64,000 bases of DNA from UBA1429 sp964482225. GTDB lineage: Bacteria; Chloroflexota; Anaerolineae; UBA1429. Below the pieces are notes generated by a model. That model saw nothing but the letters and a program-made list of their open reading frames with translations, was not told the DNA's origin and searched no databases. A program made the translations under genes and the position numbers. Positions 16,672-24,907 of this stretch are shown piece by piece. The stretch spans positions 31,079-95,078 of the forward strand of contig CAYZWT010000014.1 in the NCBI GenBank assembly GCA_964482225.1. Direction: 5' to 3'. The first letter of the stretch is position 1. Every line of letters starts with the position of its first letter.

Positions 16672-17511
16672 TCAGTCCCCCGCTGCCTCGGGCGCCGGGG
16701 GAACCCAGGGCTCGCCGGGCGTGTACAACATTGAGGGGCGCTGGTGCTTGTGGCGGATCAGGAGCAGCGCGCCGAAAAAGACGACAAAGACCACCGATAC
16801 GATCTGGGCCGCCGGGATATTGCCGATCTTCCAGGCGTCAGGCCGGAAATAGCCCTCGAGGAAAAAGCGGATCACGGGGTAGATCAGGCCATAGACGAAA
16901 AAGATATCGCCCCACAGGCGGTCGCGCTTCCAATTGCGCGCCAGGTAGAGCAGGATGGCAAAGCCGATCAGGCAGAGGGCCGACTCGTAGAAAAAGGTGG
17001 GGTGAAAGCGCTCAAAGCCCTCCAGGCCGGGCAGCCGGTTCCCCGGGGCGATATAGATGCCCCAGGGCAGATCGGTGGGCGGGCCATACAGCTCCTGGTT
17101 GAAAAAGTTGCCCCAGCGGCCGATGGCCTGGGCCAGGATCAGCCCGGGCGCGCAATAGTCGGCCCATTCGAGAAAGCGCAGCTTGTGGTACTTGGCAAAG
17201 GCCCAGACCCCCAGCAGCCCTCCCAGCACGGCGCCATAGATGCCAAACCCGCTCATCTGCAGGCCAAACATGCGGCCGGGGTTCGCGATATAATAGTCCC
17301 AGCTCGAGATGATGTGATAGATGCGGGCGCCCAGGATGCCGGTGAGCAGCACCACGATCAGCAGATTCCAGGCGATCTCGGGGTCATGGCCGTTGCGCGA
17401 GGAGAGCTTGCTGGCGATGTAGGCGGCCAGCATGGCGCCCGAGATGATCAACAGGCCGTACCAGTAGATGGTGATGGGGCCGAGCCGCAAGAATACGGGG
17501 TTAGGCTGCAT
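16672..17511 (-). CDS. lgt: Prolipoprotein diacylglyceryl transferase
   Basis: 279 residues from ATG 17511, chosen for the AGGGAGGT site 5 bp upstream. Lgt transfers diacylglycerol from phosphatidylglycerol to the lipobox Cys of prelipoproteins in the inner membrane. There are seven hydrophobic segments. The signature GRWGNFFNQELYG (about residue 130) contains the conserved Arg, Asn and Glu, and ARIYHII with the essential His-containing loop and FGIYGAVLGG are present. The C-terminal tail after the last helix is about 20 residues and Pro-rich. Confidence 0.96.
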   Translation of the reverse strand: MQPNPVFLRLGPITIYWYGLLIISGAMLAAYIASKLSSRNGHDPEIAWNLLIVVLLTGILGARIYHIISSWDYYIANPGRMFGLQMSGFGIYGAVLGGLLGVWAFAKYHKLRFLEWADYCAPGLILAQAIGRWGNFFNQELYGPPTDLPWGIYIAPGNRLPGLEGFERFHPTFFYESALCLIGFAILLYLARNWKRDRLWGDIFFVYGLIYPVIRFFLEGYFRPDAWKIGNIPAAQIVSVVFVVFFGALLLIRHKHQRPSMLYTPGEPWVPPAPEAAGD

Positions 17512-17567
17512 AGGTACCTCCCTGGGCACCCCGGCCCGTGGCCAGAGCGCATGTCAGAACTGGCTCC

Positions 17568-17595
17568 ATTATAGTCCAATAGGCGACATTTCCAA
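17568..17595 (-). promoter_or_regulatory. Promoter of lgt
   Basis: On the minus strand TTGGAA (17590-17595), a 16-bp spacer and TATAAT (17568-17573), 57 bp upstream of the lgt start codon. Confidence 0.65.
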
Positions 17596-17700
17596 GAGGG
17601 CCAGCATCCCCAATCCCAGAGCCAACGCTTCTGGAAGGAGACACCCTATGTTGGTTATCAGACCATGTGGTGCACGGCATGACACCCTGCCACGCACCGT

Positions 17701-17829
17701 ATGGAGCGCAGGCTTTAGCCTGCATCAGGTTAGAATGTCGTGTATCACTTTTTCTATCAGTCCCTTTCGAGTGCATTGCCCGATGATCCGGCGCTAACGC
17801 GCTGGTGCGGGATGAATCCCGCGCTCCAT
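17701..17829. repeat. Palindromic repeat pair, ATGGAGCGC family
   Basis: Perfect 9-bp terminal inverted repeats (ATGGAGCGC at 17701-17709, GCGCTCCAT at 17821-17829), each continuing into its own hairpin (GCAGGCT TT AGCCTGC and GCGGGAT GA ATCCCGC). It lies in the 399-bp gap between lgt and the RlmI-like gene, which otherwise holds only the lgt promoter. Confidence 0.7.
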
Positions 17830-17910
17830 GCGATACGTGGCATCGTCACGTGGCGCAAGCTCCCATGCCTGTTTTGGAACCGAAATGCGATTACGCTGCA
17901 AACTCCGCTC

Positions 17911-19113
17911 CTACCCCACCTGGCAGAGAAACCCCTTGAGATAGGCCCCCTCGGGAAAGGTCAGCGCCACGGGGTGATCGGCGGCCTGGCCCAGGCGCTC
18001 CAGGATGCGCACCTGGCGCCCTGCATCCAGGCTGGCCCCAAAGAGGATCTTTTGGAACAGCGCCTCGTCTATGGCGCCGGAGCAGGAAAAAGTGGCCAGG
18101 ATGCCGCCCGGCCGCAGCAGGTGCAGGGCTTGCAGGTTGATGTCCTTGTAGCCGCGCGAGGCCGACTGCACCTGGGCCTGGGAAAAGGCGAACTTGGGCG
18201 GGTCCAGGATGATGACATCGAACCGCCGCGCCTGATCGCGCATGGTGCGCAGCACGCGAAAGGCATCCCCCGCGATGGTCTCCACCCGCTCGGCAGGCAC
18301 CCCGTTGAGGGCCATGTGCGCCTCGGCGGCGGCCAGCGCCTCGGCAGAGCTATCCAGGTTGACCACTCGCCGGGCCCCCGCCGTCCCGGCATACACGCCA
18401 AAGCCCCCGGTGTAGCCAAAGGCATTCAACACATCGGCCCCGGCGCAGTAGGCCGCCACCCGCTGGCGGTTCTCGCGCTGATCCAGGTAAAAGCCGGTCT
18501 TGTGGCCGCGCAACAGGTCCACCTGGAACCGCCGCCCGTGCTCGACGATGCCAACCTGGGGCGGGGGCGCATCCCCCGCCAACACGCCCACGGCGTCGGC
18601 CAGGCCCTCGCGGGGGCGCACGTCCACATCACTGCGCTCATAGATCCCCTTGGGCGCCAGCAGCTCCATCAGCAGCGCGGCCAGCAGTTCCTTACGCTGC
18701 TCGATGCCGGCGGTCAGGGATTGGAGCACCAGCCACTCGCCGTAACGGTCCACGATCAGGCCGGGCAGCCCGTCCGATTCGGCATGCACCAGGCGGCAGG
18801 CGTCGGTCTCGGCCAGGCCCGGCAGCGCCGCCCGCCGGGCGATGGCTGCCTCCAGGCGGCGCCGCCAAAAGGCCGCATCTATCGCCTCGTCGGGGTCCCA
18901 GGTCAGGATGCGCACGGCGATCTGGGAGCGCGGGTTATAATAGCCGCGCCCGCAGGGGCGGCCCGCGCCATCCACGATCTCCACCAGATCGCCGGGCTGG
19001 GCCTGGCCCTCGACGCGCGCGATGGCCCCGCCAAAGAGCCACGGGTGGCGGTTCTGCAAGGCGCGCTGCGCGCTAGCGCGCTCGCGCCCGCGCTTCAGGT
19101 GTACGGTAATCAC
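17911..19113 (-). CDS. Class I SAM-dependent rRNA methyltransferase, RlmI-like (PUA + MTase)
   Basis: 400 residues from GTG 19113, which has AGGAGCG 7-8 bp upstream. The N-terminal PUA-like domain (VHLKRGRE to about residue 75) contains NRHPWLFGGAI. A linker domain with LIVDRYGEWLVLQ is followed by a Rossmann methyltransferase with the SAM loop LNAFGYTGGFGVYA, the acidic LDSSAEAL strand, and the catalytic DPPKFAFS motif and SCSGAI of 23S rRNA m5C methyltransferases of the RlmI/YccW type. The 5' end of the gene is duplicated upstream (see the short ORF at 19110-19166), so the present GTG start looks secondary. Confidence 0.88.
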   Translation of the reverse strand: MITVHLKRGRERASAQRALQNRHPWLFGGAIARVEGQAQPGDLVEIVDGAGRPCGRGYYNPRSQIAVRILTWDPDEAIDAAFWRRRLEAAIARRAALPGLAETDACRLVHAESDGLPGLIVDRYGEWLVLQSLTAGIEQRKELLAALLMELLAPKGIYERSDVDVRPREGLADAVGVLAGDAPPPQVGIVEHGRRFQVDLLRGHKTGFYLDQRENRQRVAAYCAGADVLNAFGYTGGFGVYAGTAGARRVVNLDSSAEALAAAEAHMALNGVPAERVETIAGDAFRVLRTMRDQARRFDVIILDPPKFAFSQAQVQSASRGYKDINLQALHLLRPGGILATFSCSGAIDEALFQKILFGASLDAGRQVRILERLGQAADHPVALTFPEGAYLKGFLCQVG

Positions 19114-19166
19114 GCTCTCGCTCCTAGCTTCGCTGCGCGCCCGCGTTTGAGATGTACGGTCGTCAT
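19110..19166 (-). CDS. 18-codon leader ORF, remnant of a duplicated gene start
   Basis: ATG 19166 overlaps the stop of tilS (ATGA) and reads MTTVHLKRGR before going out of frame and stopping at 19110-19112. The stop overlaps the GTG start of the methyltransferase (GTGA). The first residues nearly copy the methyltransferase start (MITVHLKRGR). At DNA level 19136-19166 matches 19083-19113 at 25 of 31 positions, 53 bp apart. The ORF is probably translated by coupling to tilS, and may pass ribosomes to the downstream GTG. A function for the peptide itself is not suggested. Confidence 0.6.
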   Translation of the reverse strand: MTTVHLKRGRAAKLGARA

Positions 19167-20659
19167 GGTTGGGCCTCACTTCTCTCGATAGGCTCGAACC
19201 GCAGCCAGAGCACCCGCACGGTCTCGCCCGTGATGGCATAGCGGGCATCCACCCTCACCCCGGCCACCCAGGCCACCTGGTCATTGCAGACCAGCAGGGG
19301 CACGGCGTCGCGCTCGTGGCGCGGCAGCTTGGCATTAATCAAGAGCTCCTTGACCGATTGGCTGCGCCCCAGCCCCAGGGGGTACAGGGCATCCCCCGGC
19401 CGGCGGGGGCGCAGGAGCAGCGGCCCGCGCAGCCTCTCAGCGTCGAAATAGCCGGTGTAAGGGTCGGGGTTCGACTGCCACCCGGCGGGCAACGCCTGGC
19501 GCGGCGCGACCCGCGCCGTGAGCCGCCAGCGCCCATCGGGGAGGGGCGTCTCCCCCGGCAGGGCCACCGGCGTGGGCGCCCCCACCCGGGGGCGCTCCTC
19601 CGGCGGCCAGCCCACGCCCTGGGCGGCCAGCAGGGCGGCGTCATAGCCCAGGGTGAGCAGCAGGCCCCCCGGCAGGGTGGCGCGGTCGCCCGTGCGCCCC
19701 TGACGCACGATCTCCAGCGCTCGCTCGGTGTGCTCAAAGGCGATATCTCGCAGCGACCGGCGCAGGCGGCGCACCGCCTCGCGCAGCAGGGAGCGTTGCA
19801 GCCCCACGGGCAGCGCCCGCAGGGCCGCCAGGTCCAGGAGGATGCGCTCGCCCGCCTCCTGGCGCACCACCGTGGGCCAGGTCTCGGCCAGCAGGCCGCG
19901 CAGCAGGTCATCGTCCCCGGCCAGGGCCTCGGCCATGCGGCCCAGGGCGGCGCGGAGGTTCGGATTGTAGCCCTCCAGGTAGGGGATCAGCTCGTGGCGG
20001 ATGCGGTTGCGGAACAGGGTCGTATCCAGGTTGGAGCGGTCGTACAGGGGCTCCAGCCCCTGCTCCTGGCAATAGGCGACGATCTCGGCCCGCGTCACGC
20101 CCAGCAGCGGGCGCGCCAGATATATGCCCTGTAGCGCAGCGTCCGCAACGTCCGGCCCCAGGTACAGCTCGCCCAGGGGCGTCAGGGGGCGCATCCCGCG
20201 CAGCCCCGCCAGCCCGCTGCCCCGCAGCAGGTGCATCAGCACCGTCTCCACCTGATCGTCGGCGTGGTGGCCCACGGCCACGGTGTGTGCGCCCAGGCTG
20301 CGGGCCAGCCGCCCCAAAAAGGCATAGCGCGCCTGGCGGGCGGCCTCCTCCAGCGAGAGGCCCTGGGCGGCGGCGCGGGCGGGCACATCCGCTGACTCTA
20401 CGGTGCAGGGCAACCCCCACTCACCACAGAGCCGCGTCACATAGGCCGCCTCGGCCCCGGCCTCTGGGCGGATGCCGTGGTCCATGTGCGCCGCGTGCAG
20501 CGTTGCACCATAGGCGGGCGCCAGGGCGCGCAGGGCATGCAGCAAGCAGAGGGAATCGGGGCCGCCGGAGACGCCCACCACCACGGGCTCGCCCCTGGGC
20601 AGCAGCCCATGCTCGTCAATGGCGGTTCGCACGCGCTCAACAAGAGGCTTCTGCAACAC
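19163..20659 (-). CDS. tilS: tRNA(Ile)-lysidine synthetase
   Basis: 498 residues from GTG 20659. TilS modifies the wobble cytidine of the CAU anticodon of tRNA-Ile to lysidine with ATP. The N-terminal PP-loop GVSGGPDSLCLLHAL (about residues 29-43), AHMDHGIR, and HHADDQVETVLMHLLRG are diagnostic of the TilS core. NRIRHELIPYLEGYNPNLR and the C-terminal tRNA-binding domain complete it. Its stop overlaps the ATG of the 18-codon leader. Confidence 0.94.
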   Translation of the reverse strand: MLQKPLVERVRTAIDEHGLLPRGEPVVVGVSGGPDSLCLLHALRALAPAYGATLHAAHMDHGIRPEAGAEAAYVTRLCGEWGLPCTVESADVPARAAAQGLSLEEAARQARYAFLGRLARSLGAHTVAVGHHADDQVETVLMHLLRGSGLAGLRGMRPLTPLGELYLGPDVADAALQGIYLARPLLGVTRAEIVAYCQEQGLEPLYDRSNLDTTLFRNRIRHELIPYLEGYNPNLRAALGRMAEALAGDDDLLRGLLAETWPTVVRQEAGERILLDLAALRALPVGLQRSLLREAVRRLRRSLRDIAFEHTERALEIVRQGRTGDRATLPGGLLLTLGYDAALLAAQGVGWPPEERPRVGAPTPVALPGETPLPDGRWRLTARVAPRQALPAGWQSNPDPYTGYFDAERLRGPLLLRPRRPGDALYPLGLGRSQSVKELLINAKLPRHERDAVPLLVCNDQVAWVAGVRVDARYAITGETVRVLWLRFEPIERSEAQP

Positions 20660-20737
20660 CGGCCTGCTCCAAGGCGCTGCCCAGCTGCACGCAAGAGCCC
20701 GCCCGCAACCGCGCCTTGTCCAGGATCCGTCCCGCCG

Positions 20738-20820
20738 CCCTCACCCCCGCTCCAGCGCCGTGCAACCGACGCGTCGCCGCCCCCTCTCCCGTACCTGCGG
20801 GAGAGGGGATTGGGGGTGAG
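20738..20820. repeat. CTCTCCC/GGGAGAG palindromic repeat, copy A
   Basis: Inner inverted repeat CCCCTCTCCC...GGGAGAGGGG (20781-20808) nested in outer CCCTCACCCCC (20738-20748) and GGGGGTGAG (20812-20820). It fills most of the gap between lacZ and tilS. Same architecture as 31782-31855 and 51967-52041. Confidence 0.75.
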
Positions 20821-20875
20821 AGCGACAGCGAGGGCTGCTGCCCTGTGCGACGAGCCGCCCTACCTCTCATGGGGG

Positions 20876-23800
20876 CTACAACTCTTGCAAAAGCTGGCGC
20901 GCCAGGGCCTCGGGCGCATCGCCCGCGCCCAGGGGCCGCAGCCGCAGGGTATAGCTCATGGGCGCCAGGCGCAACAGGTACTCGGGGCGGGTGCCCGGCC
21001 CGCAGCTCGCGCCGCCCAGTCCCGTCTGCCCATAGTCCAGGTTCAGCGTCACAACCGGCTGCCGTTCCAGCTCGTTGGTGTGCTCGGCGGCCGTCAGGTT
21101 CTCGGTGCTATAGTGGTGGGCGCTGACCTCCAGCAGGGGCAGGCCCACGGCCAGCAGCCCCACGCCCTCTGCGTCGGTCAGGGCCGCCCAACGCACATCG
21201 GTCTTGTTGCCGTTCTCCTGGGGCACCACATAGGGCACATACTGGTCATCCACCGAACCGGCATAGCGGCCCACCTGGGCGCTGGCCTTGCGATCCACAT
21301 AGGACTCGTGGGGGCCGCGCCCGAACCAGGTCATGGCGTCCAGCCCGGGGGCCAGGCGCAGTTGCAGGCCAAAGCGGGGCAGCACACCCATGCGCAGCGT
21401 CGGATCCAAGGCGGTGTCCAGGATCACGTCGCCGCTGCCATAGATGGTATAGCGCTGGCGGCAGGCCAGGCCAAAGGTGGTCTCTGGCGGGCTGGTGAAG
21501 AAGCGCACCTCCACCTGCACCATCTGGTCGGCCACCTGTTCCGCCGCGACCTGGCGCACCAGGCGGGTCAGGCGATCCAGGCCCATAGCCCGCCACAGAA
21601 CGGCCATGGACTCCATGCGGCCCCGGGCCATGTCGTTATCGGTGGGGGCGCGCCACAGGTTCAGCCGGGGCCCCTGCGCCAACAACTCGCGCCCGTGGGC
21701 CTGCCAGGAGACGATCTCGCCCAGGGCGCGGTCAATCGCCAGTTCCCAGCCCTGGCCGCAGATCGTGATCCGCTCGGCGTCCTCACGCAACTCGAGGGCG
21801 GGCATGGCCGCAAGGCACAGCTCTTGGGCGGAGGCTTCCCACGGCATGCGGAACTGCTCCCAAGCCACAAGATGCCCCGCCTCGGCCCAGGGCGCGGCCT
21901 CGCGCCGGGTAAAGGTCAGGTTCAGCCAATACTCGGCGCCGGGGGCCATCTCGGGCTGGGTCAGATCCAGGGTCACCCGCTGCGACTCGCCCGGCCCGAT
22001 CTCCAGGCTGGGCGTCGCGCCAGAGTCAATCACCACGCCATCCTCGGTCAGGCTCCAGGTGATGGCCAGCCCTTCCAGCGACAGGAAATCATAGCGGTTG
22101 GTGATCAGCAGCTCGCCCGCGTCCAGATCCAGCGGCTCGACCACCACCGGCTGGAGCAGGTACTTGTACTCGATCAGCGCAGGGTGGATGGCGCGGTCGG
22201 GGCCCACCAAGCCGTTGCAGCAAAAGGGGCCGTCGTTGGGCACATCGCCGAAATCGCCGCCATAGGCATAGTAGCGCTGGCCTTTTTCATCTACCTTGGC
22301 GAGACCCTGGTCCTGCCAGTCCCAGATGAACCCGCCGATCAGGCGCTCGGTGTTGCGGATGGCGTCCACATACTCTTTCAGGTTGCCGCAACTGTTGCCC
22401 ATAGCGTGGGCATACTCGCACATCATCACGGGGCGCGGGTCATCGGGCACGGTGGCCATCTCGATGATGCGCTCTACGCTGGGGTACATGGTCGAGACCA
22501 CGTCCACATAGGGCTCGCGGCCCGCCGATTCGTAATGCACAAAACGGGTGGGATCGTTGGCGTGGATCCAGTCCGCCATCGCCTCGTGGTTGGGGCCATG
22601 GCCCGCCTCGTTGCCCAGCGACCAGCAGATCACGCTGGGGTGGTTCTTGTCGCGCTGCACCATGCGGATCGCCCGCTCCAAAAAGGCGGTGCGCCAGACG
22701 GGGTCGTTGCTGGGCTTGGCCCACACGCCGTGGGTCTCCAGGTTGGCCTCGTCAATGACATACAGGCCGAACCGGTCGCACAGGTCCAGCCAGTAGGGGT
22801 CGTTGGGATAGTGGGAGGTGCGCACGGCGTTCAGGTTGTGCTGCTTCATCAGGGTGATGTCGGCCAGCATCGCCTCGCGGGTGACCGACTTGCCGCGCTC
22901 GGGATCGTGGTCGTGGCGGTTGGCGCCCAGCAACAGCACCGGCGCGCCGTTGATGAACAGCTTGCCCTCGCGCAGCTCTACCTGGCGGAAACCGACCCGG
23001 CAGCTCTGGGCCTCGATCAGGTCGCCATGGGGGCCATAGAGGGAGAGCACCAGGGTATAGAGGTAAGGCGTCTCGGCGGTCCACTTGTGCGGGTCTGCGA
23101 TGAGGCGCTCGAACTCGAATACGCGCTCCTCGCCATACCCCAGGGCGGCCCCCTCGGCGATGGGGGCCTCGAACAGGGCGCGGCCCTTGGCGTCGTGCAG
23201 GCTCGCCCGCAACGAAAGCTCCGTGGGCGCATCGCCGACGTTCTCTACCCAGGCCCGCACCTGGAGCGCGCCATGGCGATAGTCGGCGCTCAGGGGCGTC
23301 TGCACGGCGAAATCGCGCACGTGCTGGCGGGGCATGGCGCAAAGATAGACGTCGCGGTAGATGCCCGCCAGGCGCCAGTGGTCCTGGTCCTCCAGGTAGG
23401 TACCGTCGGACCAGCGATAGACGCGAGCCGCCAGCAGGTTCTCGCCCGGCTGCAAGTAGGGCGTCAGGTCGAACTCGGCGGGCAGGCGGCTATCCTGGCT
23501 ATAGCCCACAAACTGGCCGTTGAGCCACAGGTAAAAGGCCGATTCCACGCCGCCGAACACCACCGCGATGCGCCGCCCCTGCCATTCGGCGGGCACGGCA
23601 AAGGAGACCCGGTAGCTGCCCACCTCGTTGGTGTCATGCGGCACCCGGGGCATCTCGTCCGGCGGAAAGGGATACTGGACGTTGGTGTATTGGGGATAGC
23701 CATAGCCGTGCATCTGCCAGTTGGCGGGCACGACGATGGTCTCCCAGTCCGATGCGTCATAGTCGTGCTGCTCGAATCCCTCGGGGGCGTCGCCGGGCAT

Positions 23801-23977
23801 GGGCGCCCAGTGGAACTGCCAATCGCCGTTCAGCAGGCGCGCCCAGGGCGAATCGAGACCCTCGCCCTGCAGCGTCAGCTCGATGCTGGGGTAGGGCACA
23901 GCCGTGGCATGGGCCGGGGCCTTGTTGATGCCGACGACCTCGGGGTTCTCCCAATCATGCGGTTGATCCAGATTCAT
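20876..23977 (-). CDS. lacZ: Beta-galactosidase, glycoside hydrolase family 2
   Basis: 1033 residues, the length of LacZ-type enzymes. It hydrolyses terminal beta-D-galactosides. Domain order follows GH2: an N-terminal jelly roll with DWETIVVPANWQMHGYG and DGTYLEDQDHWR, Ig-like domains, the TIM barrel with NRHDHDPERG, the acid/base Glu in SLGNEAGHGPNHEA, the nucleophile in MCEYAHAMGNS, and the C-terminal beta-sandwich with WFGRGPHESYVDR. No signal peptide, so it is cytoplasmic. AGGAGG precedes the ATG. No lactose permease or repressor is adjacent. Confidence 0.96.
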   Translation of the reverse strand: MNLDQPHDWENPEVVGINKAPAHATAVPYPSIELTLQGEGLDSPWARLLNGDWQFHWAPMPGDAPEGFEQHDYDASDWETIVVPANWQMHGYGYPQYTNVQYPFPPDEMPRVPHDTNEVGSYRVSFAVPAEWQGRRIAVVFGGVESAFYLWLNGQFVGYSQDSRLPAEFDLTPYLQPGENLLAARVYRWSDGTYLEDQDHWRLAGIYRDVYLCAMPRQHVRDFAVQTPLSADYRHGALQVRAWVENVGDAPTELSLRASLHDAKGRALFEAPIAEGAALGYGEERVFEFERLIADPHKWTAETPYLYTLVLSLYGPHGDLIEAQSCRVGFRQVELREGKLFINGAPVLLLGANRHDHDPERGKSVTREAMLADITLMKQHNLNAVRTSHYPNDPYWLDLCDRFGLYVIDEANLETHGVWAKPSNDPVWRTAFLERAIRMVQRDKNHPSVICWSLGNEAGHGPNHEAMADWIHANDPTRFVHYESAGREPYVDVVSTMYPSVERIIEMATVPDDPRPVMMCEYAHAMGNSCGNLKEYVDAIRNTERLIGGFIWDWQDQGLAKVDEKGQRYYAYGGDFGDVPNDGPFCCNGLVGPDRAIHPALIEYKYLLQPVVVEPLDLDAGELLITNRYDFLSLEGLAITWSLTEDGVVIDSGATPSLEIGPGESQRVTLDLTQPEMAPGAEYWLNLTFTRREAAPWAEAGHLVAWEQFRMPWEASAQELCLAAMPALELREDAERITICGQGWELAIDRALGEIVSWQAHGRELLAQGPRLNLWRAPTDNDMARGRMESMAVLWRAMGLDRLTRLVRQVAAEQVADQMVQVEVRFFTSPPETTFGLACRQRYTIYGSGDVILDTALDPTLRMGVLPRFGLQLRLAPGLDAMTWFGRGPHESYVDRKASAQVGRYAGSVDDQYVPYVVPQENGNKTDVRWAALTDAEGVGLLAVGLPLLEVSAHHYSTENLTAAEHTNELERQPVVTLNLDYGQTGLGGASCGPGTRPEYLLRLAPMSYTLRLRPLGAGDAPEALARQLLQEL

Positions 23978-24066
23978 GGCGCTCCTCCTGCCTCATCATG
24001 GCTCGTCACCGGCGCGGCCCCATTGCCGCGCCAGCTTGTTCCTGCATGGTATGCTGAACTGCCCCG

Positions 24067-24095
24067 ATTGTAGCCGCAACCCGGCGGCGCGGCAA
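24067..24095 (-). promoter_or_regulatory. Promoter of lacZ
   Basis: On the minus strand TTGCCG (24090-24095), a 17-bp spacer and TACAAT (24067-24072), about 90 bp upstream of the lacZ start codon. Confidence 0.6.
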
Positions 24096-24116
24096 CACGC
24101 AGGGGATGGGGGGCTC

Positions 24117-24156
24117 AAAACAAACAGCCTCCCGAAACATGCGTCTCGGGAGGCTG
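24117..24156 (-). terminator. Terminator of tRNA-His
   Basis: 14-bp stem, arms CAGCCTCCCGAGAC and GTTTCGGGAGGCTG on the minus strand with a short loop, followed by TTTGTTTT. It begins 3 nt after the tRNA 3' end. Confidence 0.88.
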
Positions 24157-24159
24157 GAG

Positions 24160-24233
24160 GGTGAGCGGTGGGATTCGAACCCACGGTCTTCTGGGCCACA
24201 ACCAGATGCCTTGACCACTCGGCTACGCCCACC
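24160..24233 (-). tRNA. tRNA-His (anticodon GTG)
   Basis: Cloverleaf on the minus strand: acceptor GTGGGCG / CGCTCAC with the extra G(-1) paired to C73 that marks tRNA-His, D-stem GCC/GGC, anticodon stem TCTGG/CCAGA with loop TTGTGGC (anticodon at 24197-24199), T-arm GTGGG TTCGAAT CCCAC. CCA is not encoded. Confidence 0.96.
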
Positions 24234-24245
24234 ACGGCAAGCGAG

Positions 24246-24274
24246 ATTCTACCATAGGCGCCCTTGTGCGCCAA
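24246..24274 (-). promoter_or_regulatory. Promoter of tRNA-His
   Basis: Minus strand TTGGCG (24269-24274), a 17-bp spacer and TAGAAT (24246-24251), 13 bp before the tRNA 5' end. Confidence 0.65.
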
Positions 24275-24301
24275 GTTTGGCTTGGCAGCGTGCGCTCTGT
24301 C

Positions 24302-24892
24302 CTATGCCAGCGGCTCGTCCCGCACCTTGAGATAGACCGAGACCATGCGATGCGCAGCCGTGAGCACGCTGCCCACGGCCAGGATCCAAAGCACGGGCAC
24401 GATCCAGCCGGTCACCAGGCCGATAAAGAGGGTCAGGGTGCGCTCGACGCGGGTAAAGAGCCCCTCTTTGCATGCCAGCCCCAGGCCCTCGGCCCGCGCC
24501 CTGGCATAGCTCACCATCAGCGAGCCCACGATGGCCACATAGATCAGCATCTCCTCGGTGCGGCCCGGCTGCCCCATATAGTACCAGGCCAGCCCCAGGA
24601 GCACCCCCGCCTCTGAGACGCGGTCCAGGCTGGAATCCAGGAACGCGCCGAACTTGGAGACCAGGCCCCGCTGGCGGGCCAGGGCGCCATCAAAGGCGTC
24701 GAACACAGAGGTGACGGCCAGCAGCACGCCGCCCAGCCGCAGCGCGCCCGTGGCCAACACCGCGCCCACACCCACCTGCAGCAGGCAGCCAAAGATGGTC
24801 AGGGCGTTGGGGTGCACCCCCAGCCGGTTAAAGAAACCGGCAATCGCCTCGATCGCTTTGCGAAAGACCTTCCTGAGCCAATCGGTAAACAT
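24302..24892 (-). CDS. CDP-alcohol phosphatidyltransferase
   Basis: 196 residues with about six membrane segments. The full CDP-OH transferase signature D-x2-D-G-x2-A-R-x8-G-x3-D-x3-D is present in DAFDGALARQRG and GAFLDSSLDR (about residues 65-92); the last Asp residues are catalytic and metal-binding. The family makes phospholipids by joining a CDP-diacylglycerol to an alcohol. The sequence pattern resembles the PgsA/phosphatidylinositol-phosphate synthase branch, but the alcohol (glycerol-3-phosphate or inositol-phosphate) cannot be assigned. It follows glyQS by 15 bp. Confidence 0.88.
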   Translation of the reverse strand: MFTDWLRKVFRKAIEAIAGFFNRLGVHPNALTIFGCLLQVGVGAVLATGALRLGGVLLAVTSVFDAFDGALARQRGLVSKFGAFLDSSLDRVSEAGVLLGLAWYYMGQPGRTEEMLIYVAIVGSLMVSYARARAEGLGLACKEGLFTRVERTLTLFIGLVTGWIVPVLWILAVGSVLTAAHRMVSVYLKVRDEPLA

Positions 24893-24907
24893 GGCGCCTC
24901 TTTCGTT

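Noticed and set aside
19083..19166. A direct repeat pair taken as part of a CRISPR-like or phage attachment array
   Set aside because: Only two diverged copies, both coding for the same N-terminal peptide; a gene-start duplication explains it fully.
20477..24073. A 1198-codon open frame antisense to lacZ
   Set aside because: It mirrors the codon bias of lacZ in high-GC DNA; its translation is Gly/His/Gln-rich with no family features, while the minus strand gives a complete GH2 enzyme.
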